DNA of 64,000 nucleotides from Mariniphaga sp. (GTDB taxonomy: Bacteria > Bacteroidota > Bacteroidia > Bacteroidales > Prolixibacteraceae): the NCBI GenBank assembly GCA_028702595.1, contig JAQVON010000005.1, positions 29,736 through 93,735 of the forward strand, written 5' to 3'. Positions 29,332 through 39,163 of this stretch are shown here, in pieces. Within the stretch, counting starts at the first letter, position 1. Each line of letters begins with the position of its first letter. The translations under genes and the position numbers were made by a program. The notes beneath the pieces were generated by a model. The model searched no databases. It saw only the letters and a list, made by a program, of their open reading frames with translations, and was not told the origin of the DNA.

Positions 29332-32300
29332 TTACAGACCGATTTGTATTCCTGAGGTGATGGTTGAGGGGATGGGATAAGATCCGGAATCATTCCCGGG
29401 ATTCAGGGGTTCACTGAGGTTTGGGGATTCCGGATCACGACCGGTATATTTCGTGAAAGTAAATATGTTTGCAGCACTGAGGAATAATCTTACCTGTGAT
29501 AACCCAATCTTCTTCAGGGTTCTGTCCGGTAGGGAATATCCCAGTTGAATGTCTTTCAGCCGTATAAATGAACCTTCTTCCAAAAACCAGGTGGAATGCC
29601 TGTCATTTTGGTTGGAGTTGTTCAGATCGGCCTGGAAATATTTTGTGGAGGGGCGTTCGGGTGTATAGTAATGCAAAGCATAATCTTTCAGTTTATTGTG
29701 TCCAATATCCTGAGAAGAGAAACCTTCTATATCTGCTCTCAGGTGGTTATAAACATTAAAGTTATACATTCCGTAAAAGAAAACAGAGAAATCGAAATTT
29801 TTGAAAAAAGTTTCCATGTTCAAACTAAAAATGAAGTCGGGGAATGCTTTCCCAATGATGGTCCGGTCGAGGTCATTAATGGTTCCGTCATTATTCAGGT
29901 CTTTAAACTTCAAATCTCCCGGTTGTGGTTTTCCGGTTGCCGGCATGGCATGGAGGTATTTTCCTGATTCATGAAAGTCATTTGGGGTTAGAATACGTTC
30001 AGCGATATAACCGTAAAAGCTTCCAATGGTGTGGTCAATCGTGGTGAGGTTGTTGTCGGTGAGGATATCACCCGGGAGATATTTCACTCTGTTTTTCAGC
30101 AGGGTAAAATTTCCGGATACATTGTAATTCAATTTTCCTTCAAACTTTCTGAATACGCTGGTAAACTCGAATCCTTTGTTTTGCAGTTCTCCCAGGTTTA
30201 CCCAGGGATCCCCACCGCCGGACACTCTTCCGTATGCAGCTGACATCGGAATTTTCACCAGCAGGTCATCCTGGTTTTTGATGTAATACTCGGCAGTTAG
30301 CTGAAGTTTATGGTCAAAAAGTGCTGCATCGATTCCTACATTATACATTTCAGCAGCTTCCCATTTAATGGATGGATTCCCGAAGAAGTGAATAACATTC
30401 AAAGCTGGCACCATTTTCTGATCCATTCCGAATACAGGTGAAAAGTTGCTAAATTCATCCAGCAGCGACATGTATTGAAAGTTTCCAATACTGGAGTTTC
30501 CTGTCCTTCCCCATCCAAGCCGTAGTTTTAATATGTTCAGGTATTCAGCTTTAGTAAAAAAGTCTTCATTTAATTTCCATGCTGCTGACAGGGAGGGGAA
30601 GGTTCCCCACCGGTTATTCGTGCCGAATCGTGAATTGCCATCCTGCCGTAAACTTCCAGTGATAAGATATTTGTTCTGATAACTATAGATGATGCGTGAT
30701 AAATAGGATTCTGAAGCAAACGGATAGTAGAATCCTTTTACCTGCCTGCCATCCTCGTACGACTGGCTGATTACATTCAGTTGTTCGTGTGGAAATCCCA
30801 ATGCATTTGCCTCCATTACATTCCCTTCTGTTTTTCGAACGTGATGAACAACGGTTGCAGTAATGTTATGTGCACCATAGCTATTGCTAAATGTCAGCTG
30901 GTTTTCAAAGGAAAGAGAAATTTGATTGAAATATTGTTCAATAAGCTGAGCCTGACTTTTGCTTCTCACTCCCAGGTCAAATGCAGGAAACCAGTTTTTT
31001 GTCCTGTCAAAGCTAAGATCGGCTGACCCCAGCGATCGGAAAGAAAGCCACTGCAAAGGGGATATCTCAAGATACATGCTTGCCAAAACATTGTTATTGA
31101 ATGTCTTGTGGTCGCCCAGGTCAAGCGGTGCCCTTGGGTTAACCTTGTCGTTAAAGCCGGTATTCACAACAATGATTGATTCTCCATCAGGACTAACATA
31201 TTCATAAGGTATTTGTGGCCCTTCAAAACCTCCTTTGTTATTTGGATTATATACACGCATGAGCGGGGAAGAAATAAGGGAAATTTGCCAGGGATTTCCT
31301 TCATGAGTACCCGGTTCGTCATGGGTTATACGGGAGAGGTTGATGGTTTCTCCGATTTTTATAAATTTACCCAATTGAAAATCAGAATTAGCCCGTAAAC
31401 TGATCCGCTCGGCTGAGGAAGAAAGGAGTATCCCTTCTTCTTTATAATAGTTTGCTGATATAGAATAGTTTGAGTTGTCGTTTCCTCCGGAGATGCGCAG
31501 GTTGTGATTCTGCCCGATAGCTGGTCGGGAAATTTCATCCTGCCAGTTAGTGCCTTTTCTCCAGCCCTCCCCGTAATACCATTTTCTAAAATGATCTTCA
31601 TAAGCGACGGGCACCATAACACCCTTTGCATCCAAAATTTCTTTGTAAAACTCACTGTATTCCGCAGCGTCCATAATTTCAAATTGCCGGGAAACACGGT
31701 TCAGGGAATAATTGCTTGAAAGGAATAGTTTGGTTTCCCCCTTTTCTCCTCTTCTGGTTTTGACAATAATTACACCATTCGCTCCGTCAGCGCCATAAAT
31801 TGCAGAAGCTGATGCATCTTTTAATACCTGAATCGATTCAATGTCAACCGGATTTATATGAGCCAGACTCGATGTAATAATCCCATCAATAACATAAACA
31901 GGACTGGAAGAGTGGTTGATTGATCCAATTCCTCTGATTCTGATCTGTGCAGAAGTTCCGGGGCTTCCTGATTTTATAACCATTACCCCGGGGGCACGAC
32001 CCTGTAATGCCCGGGTGAAATCACTGGCCGGGTCTCTGGTTAATTCATGAGATGAGACCAATGAAACAGATCCGGTTAAGTCTGATTTTTTTACGGAGCC
32101 GTAACCAATGACAACAATCTCTTCGAGCCCTATTGCCTCTTCAACCAAAGCGATTTGGACAAATTTCTGGCCTTTTAGTGGAATTACCTGGGTTCTCATC
32201 CCGACAAAAGAAAAAACCAAAGTTTGTGATAAACCATGAACAGATAGGGTGAAATATCCGTCATTGCCCGTAATAGTGCCTGTTCTGGTTTTTTCAACTG

Positions 32301-32712
32301 TTACTGATACTCCCGAAAGCGGATTCCCTTCGGTATCAGTGACTTTCCCAGTAACAATAACAGGTGGTGAAGCAGGTGGTAATTTTTGAATATCTCTGTT
32401 GATTTTTTTTTCGTCAAGTTCAATCAAAATGAGTTTATTCTCCTGTTCCTTATAAGAGTATGGAAGGTTTTCAAAAGCTTTGGCCAGAATTTTCAATACC
32501 GGTTTTTTGTATCCTCCAACAATGGTTTTTCGGGATACATCCACTTCATCGTTATTGTAAAAAAAACGGTATTCAGTTTGTCTCTCTATGCTAAAGAATA
32601 GTTCCTGCAGTGAAATGCTATCCGCTGTCAGACTCAGTCTGCCATTTTGTGACCAACCCTGTAAAGTGAAAAAAACAAAGGGGATCAGGAATAGTAGCCT
32701 GGATAGTTTCAT
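29332..32712 (-). CDS. SusC/RagA-type TonB-linked outer membrane protein with N-terminal STN (secretin/TonB) domain
   Basis: STN-like N-terminus (LSLTADSISLQELFFSIERQTEYRFFYNNDEV), carboxypeptidase-like domain, plug (GYGSVKKSDLTGSVSLVSS...IRIRGIGSINHSSSPVYVIDGI). Confidence 0.93.
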   Translation of the reverse strand: MKLSRLLFLIPFVFFTLQGWSQNGRLSLTADSISLQELFFSIERQTEYRFFYNNDEVDVSRKTIVGGYKKPVLKILAKAFENLPYSYKEQENKLILIELDEKKINRDIQKLPPASPPVIVTGKVTDTEGNPLSGVSVTVEKTRTGTITGNDGYFTLSVHGLSQTLVFSFVGMRTQVIPLKGQKFVQIALVEEAIGLEEIVVIGYGSVKKSDLTGSVSLVSSHELTRDPASDFTRALQGRAPGVMVIKSGSPGTSAQIRIRGIGSINHSSSPVYVIDGIITSSLAHINPVDIESIQVLKDASASAIYGADGANGVIIVKTRRGEKGETKLFLSSNYSLNRVSRQFEIMDAAEYSEFYKEILDAKGVMVPVAYEDHFRKWYYGEGWRKGTNWQDEISRPAIGQNHNLRISGGNDNSNYSISANYYKEEGILLSSSAERISLRANSDFQLGKFIKIGETINLSRITHDEPGTHEGNPWQISLISSPLMRVYNPNNKGGFEGPQIPYEYVSPDGESIIVVNTGFNDKVNPRAPLDLGDHKTFNNNVLASMYLEISPLQWLSFRSLGSADLSFDRTKNWFPAFDLGVRSKSQAQLIEQYFNQISLSFENQLTFSNSYGAHNITATVVHHVRKTEGNVMEANALGFPHEQLNVISQSYEDGRQVKGFYYPFASESYLSRIIYSYQNKYLITGSLRQDGNSRFGTNNRWGTFPSLSAAWKLNEDFFTKAEYLNILKLRLGWGRTGNSSIGNFQYMSLLDEFSNFSPVFGMDQKMVPALNVIHFFGNPSIKWEAAEMYNVGIDAALFDHKLQLTAEYYIKNQDDLLVKIPMSAAYGRVSGGGDPWVNLGELQNKGFEFTSVFRKFEGKLNYNVSGNFTLLKNRVKYLPGDILTDNNLTTIDHTIGSFYGYIAERILTPNDFHESGKYLHAMPATGKPQPGDLKFKDLNNDGTINDLDRTIIGKAFPDFIFSLNMETFFKNFDFSVFFYGMYNFNVYNHLRADIEGFSSQDIGHNKLKDYALHYYTPERPSTKYFQADLNNSNQNDRHSTWFLEEGSFIRLKDIQLGYSLPDRTLKKIGLSQVRLFLSAANIFTFTKYTGRDPESPNLSEPLNPGNDSGSYPIPSTITSGIQIGL

Positions 32713-32826
32713 GAAAAAAGTAGTTTAATGCAAGTTTATGGTTCTCATTTTAGTCGATAAATATAAGAATTCTTTCGGTAAAATGTGAATTGAACCAGAG
32801 TGAATCGATGGAATTGGGGGGAATAG

Positions 32827-33861
32827 TTAGCTGGTAGATTGTTTGTTATCGGAAAGGGGATGGACATTCTCTGAACGGAAGATGATTCTATTTCCTTCGA
32901 TATGATAATCGACAAATTGTGAGTTTCCAAAGTAGGAAATGACTTCAAGAATACTTTCTCTTTCAAGGATTCCTGAGAACCTGCGTGTTTGGACTAATTC
33001 ATCGGCAAATTCTATTTCAACATCGAACCACCTTTCCAGCTTAAGCTCCAACTCTCCAAGCGATTCATTTCGAAATACCATCCGGCCATTGATCCATTCC
33101 ATTTCAGGAGCCAGATCCGATAGGTTTTCTATAGTTATGGCATGGTTCATTGTTTCATAAAGCAGTTTTTGACCGGGAATTACCATGACAGTTTCCATAT
33201 TGTTGCTTACCTGTAAGCTGCCTTTCACCAGGGTAACGGAAGCCTTCTTCTCATCCGGATAGGCTTTTAGGTTAAACTCTGTGCCCAACACTTTTACATC
33301 CATATCATTCGTTTGAACGATAAACGGACTTTCCGGGTTTTTTCTAACAGAAAAATAGGCTTCCCCCTCCAGAAAAATATTTCGTACACCCTGGTTAAAC
33401 CTGTTGTTAAATGTGATTCTGCTCCCGGAATTCAAGCAAACTTTTGAACTATCAGGTAAATAAATAGTTGTTCTGTCTCCGTACGCACAAAGAATAGTTG
33501 TGGTTAAATTTGTATCTGACTGTGTTTTTTGAGACCAGTACCATGTTGCAGGTATGGCAAGAAAAATAATGAACAGGGCAGCATAGCGCAGTAGATTAGT
33601 AATCCTGTGTGTTTGATGATACTCTTTATTTTTTTTCTTTCTTATTCTGTTCAGAAATCTTTCTATGGCTTCATCCACATGATATTCCTCATCGTCTGCT
33701 TCATCCTTAGCCTGGATCCAAACTTCTTTCAGGTCGTTGAAAAGTATTCTGTTTTCCTGGCTTTCTTCGATCCACGAATCAATTATCTTTTTTTCATCAG
33801 GAGTTGCCTCATCTGCAAAAAGTCGCACAATAAGTTCATGTATGTTCTTTTCAGAACCCAT
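32827..33861 (-). CDS. FecR-family anti-sigma factor
   Basis: Single TM then FecR domain (YGDRTTIYLPDSSKVCLNSGSRITFNNRFNQGVRNIFLEGEAYFSVRKNPESPFIV). Confidence 0.93.
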   Translation of the reverse strand: MGSEKNIHELIVRLFADEATPDEKKIIDSWIEESQENRILFNDLKEVWIQAKDEADDEEYHVDEAIERFLNRIRKKKNKEYHQTHRITNLLRYAALFIIFLAIPATWYWSQKTQSDTNLTTTILCAYGDRTTIYLPDSSKVCLNSGSRITFNNRFNQGVRNIFLEGEAYFSVRKNPESPFIVQTNDMDVKVLGTEFNLKAYPDEKKASVTLVKGSLQVSNNMETVMVIPGQKLLYETMNHAITIENLSDLAPEMEWINGRMVFRNESLGELELKLERWFDVEIEFADELVQTRRFSGILERESILEVISYFGNSQFVDYHIEGNRIIFRSENVHPLSDNKQSTS

Positions 33862-34163
33862 AGCTATTTTTCTTTTTTAATAGATGCCCGAAATTATAAA
33901 AACCCTGTATCATTTCATGTAACTTCTGTTAAATGAGATACAAAATATGCATATTTTTTAAGATTAAACAAGAATTGGAGGTGATTTTCTTAGGCTTTTT
34001 TTATTTTTGTATTTTTCGTACAAATACATTGAATGAGCATGTTCAGGGAAATATCATGGCGATCCTATTCACGCACAGTTGATTTTCGTGACTCCTGGAA
34101 ATGTGATCGAATATGTGTTTTTTAGTTAACAGAAATACAGCATATTAAACTAAACTTTTTCTT

Positions 34164-35360
34164 ATGAGGTTAATCAACTTTTTTGGTATCCTTGCCGGCT
34201 TGTTTTTTTTCTCCAATTTTTCTGTGGGGCAGGTTTTTCCACGTACCGACACTTTGTTTATATTTCAGGCAGAAGAACCTCCAACACTAAATGGTTCAGG
34301 TGATGATTCCTGTTGGGAAAAGGCATCATGGAAATCGATTGATCAGGTTTGGATGCCATTCAACAATGAACCTGCTCATTTAGGGCAGGAGTCGGGGCTT
34401 GAACTTTGGGAAGATGCGGATGATTTCTCCGGAAGGTTTAAAGTTGTTTGGTCACCGGTTTATGACTTGATCTATTTTCTTGTTGAAATCACCGATGATG
34501 TATATACTGATGGGTATGTATATAATGAAAATCCAACCCTTGGCGGAGGGTATCCGAATTTTGACATTGTGGAAGTTTTTATTGATGAAGACCGTTCAGG
34601 AGGCCTGCATGTTTTTGATGGGTCAGGCAGTACAGGTAGTTCCTGGGGAACCAATGCCGAAAATGCTTTTTCGTATCATTTGGCTGCCGATGCACCCGAA
34701 GAGGGAAAAGTGCAAAATTTGTTTCATGCCCTCGATATTGCCGGTGTAAACTGGGGTTACCCCAACCAGAAAGTAGCCAACTATGCCAGTCATTTTCCCG
34801 AATTTGCCATGAAAAAAGAAGGCAATACTTATGTCTGGGAATTTTCATTGATTGTGCATGATGACAGTTATACCCCTTCTGATCCTGTAGCTTCGGAGGC
34901 TAACTTGTATGATGGAAAAATAATCGGACTGAGTATGGCGTATTGCGATAATGACCATCCCGATGAAAATCCGTTGAGCCGGGATCATTTTTTTGGGTCG
35001 GTTGAAGTTCCTCTATCCGCATATAATGAGCATTGGAAGCAAGCCGATTGGTATGGTGTGGCAAAGTTGAAAGTCAGCCCGGGAACAGCAGCTCATGTAG
35101 AGGAAATTGATCAGCAAATGACCATAAACACCCATATCTCGAATGATTTGTTAAGGCTAAATATTCATTCAGCACACAGTGGGAAGGTTTCTTTTCGTGT
35201 AATGACCCTCACCGGGAAGGAAGTGTTTACAAGCAATGGATTTAAAAGGCCAGGTGAATGGACACAGGAGATCAATATCCAGGGATGGGGAAAGGGTATC
35301 TATCTGGTTGATATTAAAGCCGGGAATGACCGAAACGTCCGGAAAATAGTTGTACAATAA
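34164..35360 (+). CDS. Secreted CBM9/DOMON-like protein with T9SS type A sorting domain
   Basis: Signal peptide; NGSGDDSCWEKASWKSIDQVW...GRFKVVWSPVYDLIYFLVEITDDVY resembles CBM9-like fold; C-terminal GKGIYLVDIKAGNDRNVRKIVVQ. Confidence 0.75.
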   Translation: MRLINFFGILAGLFFFSNFSVGQVFPRTDTLFIFQAEEPPTLNGSGDDSCWEKASWKSIDQVWMPFNNEPAHLGQESGLELWEDADDFSGRFKVVWSPVYDLIYFLVEITDDVYTDGYVYNENPTLGGGYPNFDIVEVFIDEDRSGGLHVFDGSGSTGSSWGTNAENAFSYHLAADAPEEGKVQNLFHALDIAGVNWGYPNQKVANYASHFPEFAMKKEGNTYVWEFSLIVHDDSYTPSDPVASEANLYDGKIIGLSMAYCDNDHPDENPLSRDHFFGSVEVPLSAYNEHWKQADWYGVAKLKVSPGTAAHVEEIDQQMTINTHISNDLLRLNIHSAHSGKVSFRVMTLTGKEVFTSNGFKRPGEWTQEINIQGWGKGIYLVDIKAGNDRNVRKIVVQ

Positions 35361-35391
35361 TGGATGTATCCGGCCATCATTTTGAGCCGGT

Positions 35392-36450
35392 TTATTTCGC
35401 CTGATAGCTGGTCCAGATTGTTTGAGTGAAATGAGATATTCCTTTATCGGTACCGAACCAAAGAGATCCGTCCAGATCTACGGCTATACAAAGTATATTG
35501 TTGGAAATCAAGCCATCCGTTTTGGTGTAGTTTTCCCAGTTCATTCCGTCAAATTTCGACAATCCTTCAGGGGTACCAAACCACATATTCCCATCAGTAT
35601 CTTTTTGGATACATTGTACTGTGTTGTTAACCAGTCCATCCTGTTCGTAGAACGATTCCCAGTTTGATTTAGCTTTCATTCCGGTATGTTTAACCACTCC
35701 TTCATCGGTTCCGTACCATTGAATGGCTCCATCGGTAAAAACAGAAAGTACCTGGTTTGAAGGCAAAGCACTCCAGGGGATTTCATAGGGAGAAGCTGCA
35801 GTGATGGCATCCATGCTGCTTACCATCCGGGCTACACCTCCACCCTTTGTGCCAATATAAAGCGTATCCCCGGAATAATCCAGGGATGTGATTTGGTTGT
35901 TGACGAAAAAGCCTACATCATAGTGATTGCCCAGGTTTATTCCCGGCCATTGGTTTCCGGAAAAAGCAGAGAGACCTTCTTGGGTGCCAAACCACCGGAT
36001 ATTTTTAGAATCAATTTTTAAAGTAAATACTGAATTTCCGGCCAGACCGGGGCCATCAGGAAATAGAATTTTTGTATTTTCTTTGGTGTATGATGTGGCT
36101 CCTGACAGAGCATCAACAGGCATAGAAATCACGTTTACTCCCTTGTCGGTTCCCAACCAGAGCTCATCGCCATAAGTCGTTTGTTCATATCCTATATCGT
36201 AAATCGAACCTACTGCTATTTTAGAGTTGCTGTGGTAAGTTTTCCAGACTGTTCCATCGAAACTGGCTAATCCTCGTTTTGTTGCAAAATATTTAACTCC
36301 ATCGCTATGAATGTATACGGCATGGATGTAATTATCGGGTAACGATTCCTCTTCAAATGGAACGGGATCCTTCTCACAACTACTGAAAAGAAATAATGTA
36401 AAAGTTAGGGTAATGAATATGTGCTTCATCTGATTAATATTTTCATGCAA
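35392..36450 (-). CDS. Two-component-regulator-type propeller lipoprotein without kinase or output domain
   Basis: Repeats such as NMWFGTPEGLSKFDGMNWENYTKTDGLISNNILCIAVDLDGSLWFGTDKGI; lipobox FLFSSCEKD. Confidence 0.85.
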   Translation of the reverse strand: MHENINQMKHIFITLTFTLFLFSSCEKDPVPFEEESLPDNYIHAVYIHSDGVKYFATKRGLASFDGTVWKTYHSNSKIAVGSIYDIGYEQTTYGDELWLGTDKGVNVISMPVDALSGATSYTKENTKILFPDGPGLAGNSVFTLKIDSKNIRWFGTQEGLSAFSGNQWPGINLGNHYDVGFFVNNQITSLDYSGDTLYIGTKGGGVARMVSSMDAITAASPYEIPWSALPSNQVLSVFTDGAIQWYGTDEGVVKHTGMKAKSNWESFYEQDGLVNNTVQCIQKDTDGNMWFGTPEGLSKFDGMNWENYTKTDGLISNNILCIAVDLDGSLWFGTDKGISHFTQTIWTSYQAK

Positions 36451-36626
36451 AGGCGCAAAGAAAAAGTAAAATTAATAATTCTCCTGAGTGTCCATGTTTT
36501 TGTGATGGATGTTTCATTCCAATCTTATTGTTAATTTTTAAAAGTTTAGTCTCATTATTGTCGTTTATCTTCATGGTATTTAGCGATAATTGTCATCCTC
36601 ATTCGCATGTCTCCGGTTTATTCCTT

Positions 36627-38639
36627 TCAATCAATAGATTGAACTTTTTGGGTTTCTCTGAAAGATCCTTTGGAAGAATTCCCGGACAGGCTGATAATAT
36701 ACATGCCTGGCTGGATGTTTTCTTCCTGAAAATTTAGCCGGATTTCCTGTTTCCCTGTAGGCAACGAACTGTTCAATACTTGTTTAATCTGTTTGCCATC
36801 CATTTGATAAATTTTCAGCAGGATATGAGTTGGTTCATCCAGTTCAAAAGCGATGGTCAGGTACTGATCAAACGGATTGGGATAGGTTTGCAGAGCGATG
36901 GAATAATTTTTAACCGGTTTTTCTGCAGATACGATTTTACCGGAGATCTGTTTTAGTTCAATGCCCTGTCCGGTGCCGAGGTTTTGGCTATACATTTTAT
37001 TTTTTGGGTTATTCCAGTGTTCATGCACACCTAAGCTTTTGATTACTCCTTTGTTATCCGGATTATATTCAAACCCTTCCGGCCAGTTCTTGGGATCTGC
37101 TGCCTGATGCAGGTGATCATCCACTCCTTCCCAGTTTGGATAGGCTTCAGGCTGATTGATTCCATTGAATTCTTCCCGCAGGAAATCATAGCAAACCGAT
37201 TCAAGTGCTACCTGGTCGAGTGACATAAAGATTGAACTGGTCCAATGGCCGTTAAATGGTTCCATATTCCATTTTCGTGGAGGTTTAACTTCGCTTTCGC
37301 TTCCTCCAAATAATCCTTCAACTATGAATAGCATGGTATTGGCTCCCAGGTTTTTATGTCCCATGATATCGACCATAACGCGATATTTTTTATAACCCGT
37401 ATTTGATTGGTCGAGTCCGTTGTTTGAAGTAGAAACCAGTGCAGGGTGTAAATGACTGGCGCCATCACGACTGATGGATCCAAAATGGTTTTTGGTGCAG
37501 AGAGTAATCCCCGCTCTTACGTGTGATTTCAGGCAGGCCATATTGATCAGGTAGTCTGCCTCTTCCATCTCTTCGAACAGGCATTCTTCTGTTTCTTCCA
37601 GTATTTCTCCCTTGTCGGAATAGTGCATGACCGGGTTCAAAGCCGGCAGTATATATGTACGGTTGTGATTATCTGTTGTTTTGTCGGCATAATTAACATC
37701 CGGGAATGCGTTGTGCCAAATACGAAAATTGTGGTCATAGATATGAGCCATGGGATCACCAATGTAAATATTTTGTTGGGGTACGCCTGCGATATCGACA
37801 AGTTGCCGGAGAATATTCAGTACTACAAACGGACCGGTTTCAGTGGTCGCATAGTGGGTAGCGCGCCACGATGGTGATATCGTTCCACTTTCAGGCAGGG
37901 CAAACCCGTTGGCTTTTTCCTGTGCAGTCAGCAACCAGCTTGCTGTTCCCTGGTTTATTTTAATGAAGATTGTTTCGTTGGGATCATACCCTTTGTTGCC
38001 TCTGTAATTTCTTCGGTTATGTAAGGTGAAGAGGGAATCCCAGGCTGCTTTCAATGCAGTTGTTCCGGCAAGTTCGGTTATCGATTCTTCAACCATGCCC
38101 CTGATAATAACTGTGTCGTTGTTTTTATAATTCCAGAATGCATTTCCGGGAGTGTTATCGCAAGCAGCATTTGTTGCTTCAGGGTTCCATGCCCAAACTA
38201 CTCTGCCGGGGAAGATACCTACACCCTTTCCTATGGGATTGTTCGACCCTTCGGGGGGTTCCTGGATGATGAAGGGCTTTGCCTGAACAATTTTTTGCGT
38301 GTGGAAAACGAAGAAAAATCCGGCAGAAATCAGGGCAAAAACAATCAACAGGGTAGCGCCGGCATAGTTTTTTTTCTGGAAAAGTGTTTTCGATTTTCTG
38401 AAAGCAGTAAATGCTGAAGTAAATGATAAGATATACAAAACGAACCCGGACATAAGGGGCGCTGCTGCCCGCATACATGGATAACCTGCACGAGATGGTT
38501 TGGGGATAACCCGGATTAAAAACCACACTGTAGCCAGAAATCCGGCAAAAAGAAGAACGGGTTTATATGGAATTTTTTTGATGAGATAATTCCGTGCATT
38601 ATTTATTCTGTCAGCAAGTGAAAAGGATGGGCGATTCAT
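36627..38639 (-). CDS. N-terminal transmembrane region + DUF362-like domain + T9SS-type C-terminal domain
   Basis: Three hydrophobic segments, then VVWAWNPEATN..., ADYLINMACLKSHVRAGITLCTKNHFGSI (DUF362-like), then LQTYPNPFDQYLTIAFELDEPTHILLKIYQMDGKQI. Confidence 0.7.
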   Translation of the reverse strand: MNRPSFSLADRINNARNYLIKKIPYKPVLLFAGFLATVWFLIRVIPKPSRAGYPCMRAAAPLMSGFVLYILSFTSAFTAFRKSKTLFQKKNYAGATLLIVFALISAGFFFVFHTQKIVQAKPFIIQEPPEGSNNPIGKGVGIFPGRVVWAWNPEATNAACDNTPGNAFWNYKNNDTVIIRGMVEESITELAGTTALKAAWDSLFTLHNRRNYRGNKGYDPNETIFIKINQGTASWLLTAQEKANGFALPESGTISPSWRATHYATTETGPFVVLNILRQLVDIAGVPQQNIYIGDPMAHIYDHNFRIWHNAFPDVNYADKTTDNHNRTYILPALNPVMHYSDKGEILEETEECLFEEMEEADYLINMACLKSHVRAGITLCTKNHFGSISRDGASHLHPALVSTSNNGLDQSNTGYKKYRVMVDIMGHKNLGANTMLFIVEGLFGGSESEVKPPRKWNMEPFNGHWTSSIFMSLDQVALESVCYDFLREEFNGINQPEAYPNWEGVDDHLHQAADPKNWPEGFEYNPDNKGVIKSLGVHEHWNNPKNKMYSQNLGTGQGIELKQISGKIVSAEKPVKNYSIALQTYPNPFDQYLTIAFELDEPTHILLKIYQMDGKQIKQVLNSSLPTGKQEIRLNFQEENIQPGMYIISLSGNSSKGSFRETQKVQSID

Positions 38640-38687
38640 TATTTTTTGAACTTTTTTGAAATGATCAAACTATTGCAACACCATAGA

Positions 38688-38717
38688 AAAAGCTGCCCTG
38701 ACGGCAGGGCAGCTTTT
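38688..38717 (-). terminator. Intrinsic terminator-like hairpin
   Basis: AAAAGCTGCCCTG-ACGG-CAGGGCAGCTTTT, 13-bp perfect stem downstream of the small lipoprotein gene. Confidence 0.8.
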
Positions 38718-38733
38718 GTCAGCATTACTTTAT

Positions 38734-39126
38734 CTATTCGTCCTCAACATTTATCGTAATTGATTTTTTATCCTGTAGATAGTCTTTTGCCCAGTTTCCC
38801 GAGCTGGAAGCTACAACAGTAAAAACGTATTCTCCAGGGGAGTTATAAGCTGAAATGACCAGTGAATCAAGATCGGAGGAAAAAGGAGTGCCCAATCTGG
38901 TCGGATCACCTGCATCGTACGTGTTCTCCTCTGATGAACCTTTAAAGTACACCAAAAAATCACCCTGAACATGATCGAGGTAAATGGTAAAGGGTTTCCC
39001 TTTTTTCAAGGTATTGTTTTGCAAATTTGTTGTAAAATCTGCCGACGGGGTGATGGCATCTTCCTTGTTGCATCCAAAAGCAACCATCAACATGATGAGC
39101 GTAGATAGTATATATGTTCTCTTCAT
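38734..39126 (-). CDS. Small lipoprotein with PKD-like region, in SusCD operon
   Basis: MKRTYILSTLIMLMVAFGCNKED lipobox; SPGEYVFTVVASSSGNWAKD PKD-like strand; 5 bp... follows SusD closely. Confidence 0.75.
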   Translation of the reverse strand: MKRTYILSTLIMLMVAFGCNKEDAITPSADFTTNLQNNTLKKGKPFTIYLDHVQGDFLVYFKGSSEENTYDAGDPTRLGTPFSSDLDSLVISAYNSPGEYVFTVVASSSGNWAKDYLQDKKSITINVEDE

Positions 39127-39163
39127 TTTTTTTATTTTAGATTTCAATAGTATTTGCATTTGA

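Noticed and set aside
29332-33861. Interpretation of the STN-SusC/FecR pair as a ferric siderophore receptor
   Set aside because: The protein is SusC/RagA-like and paralogous to a SusD-paired transporter, so iron uptake cannot be assumed from FecR alone.
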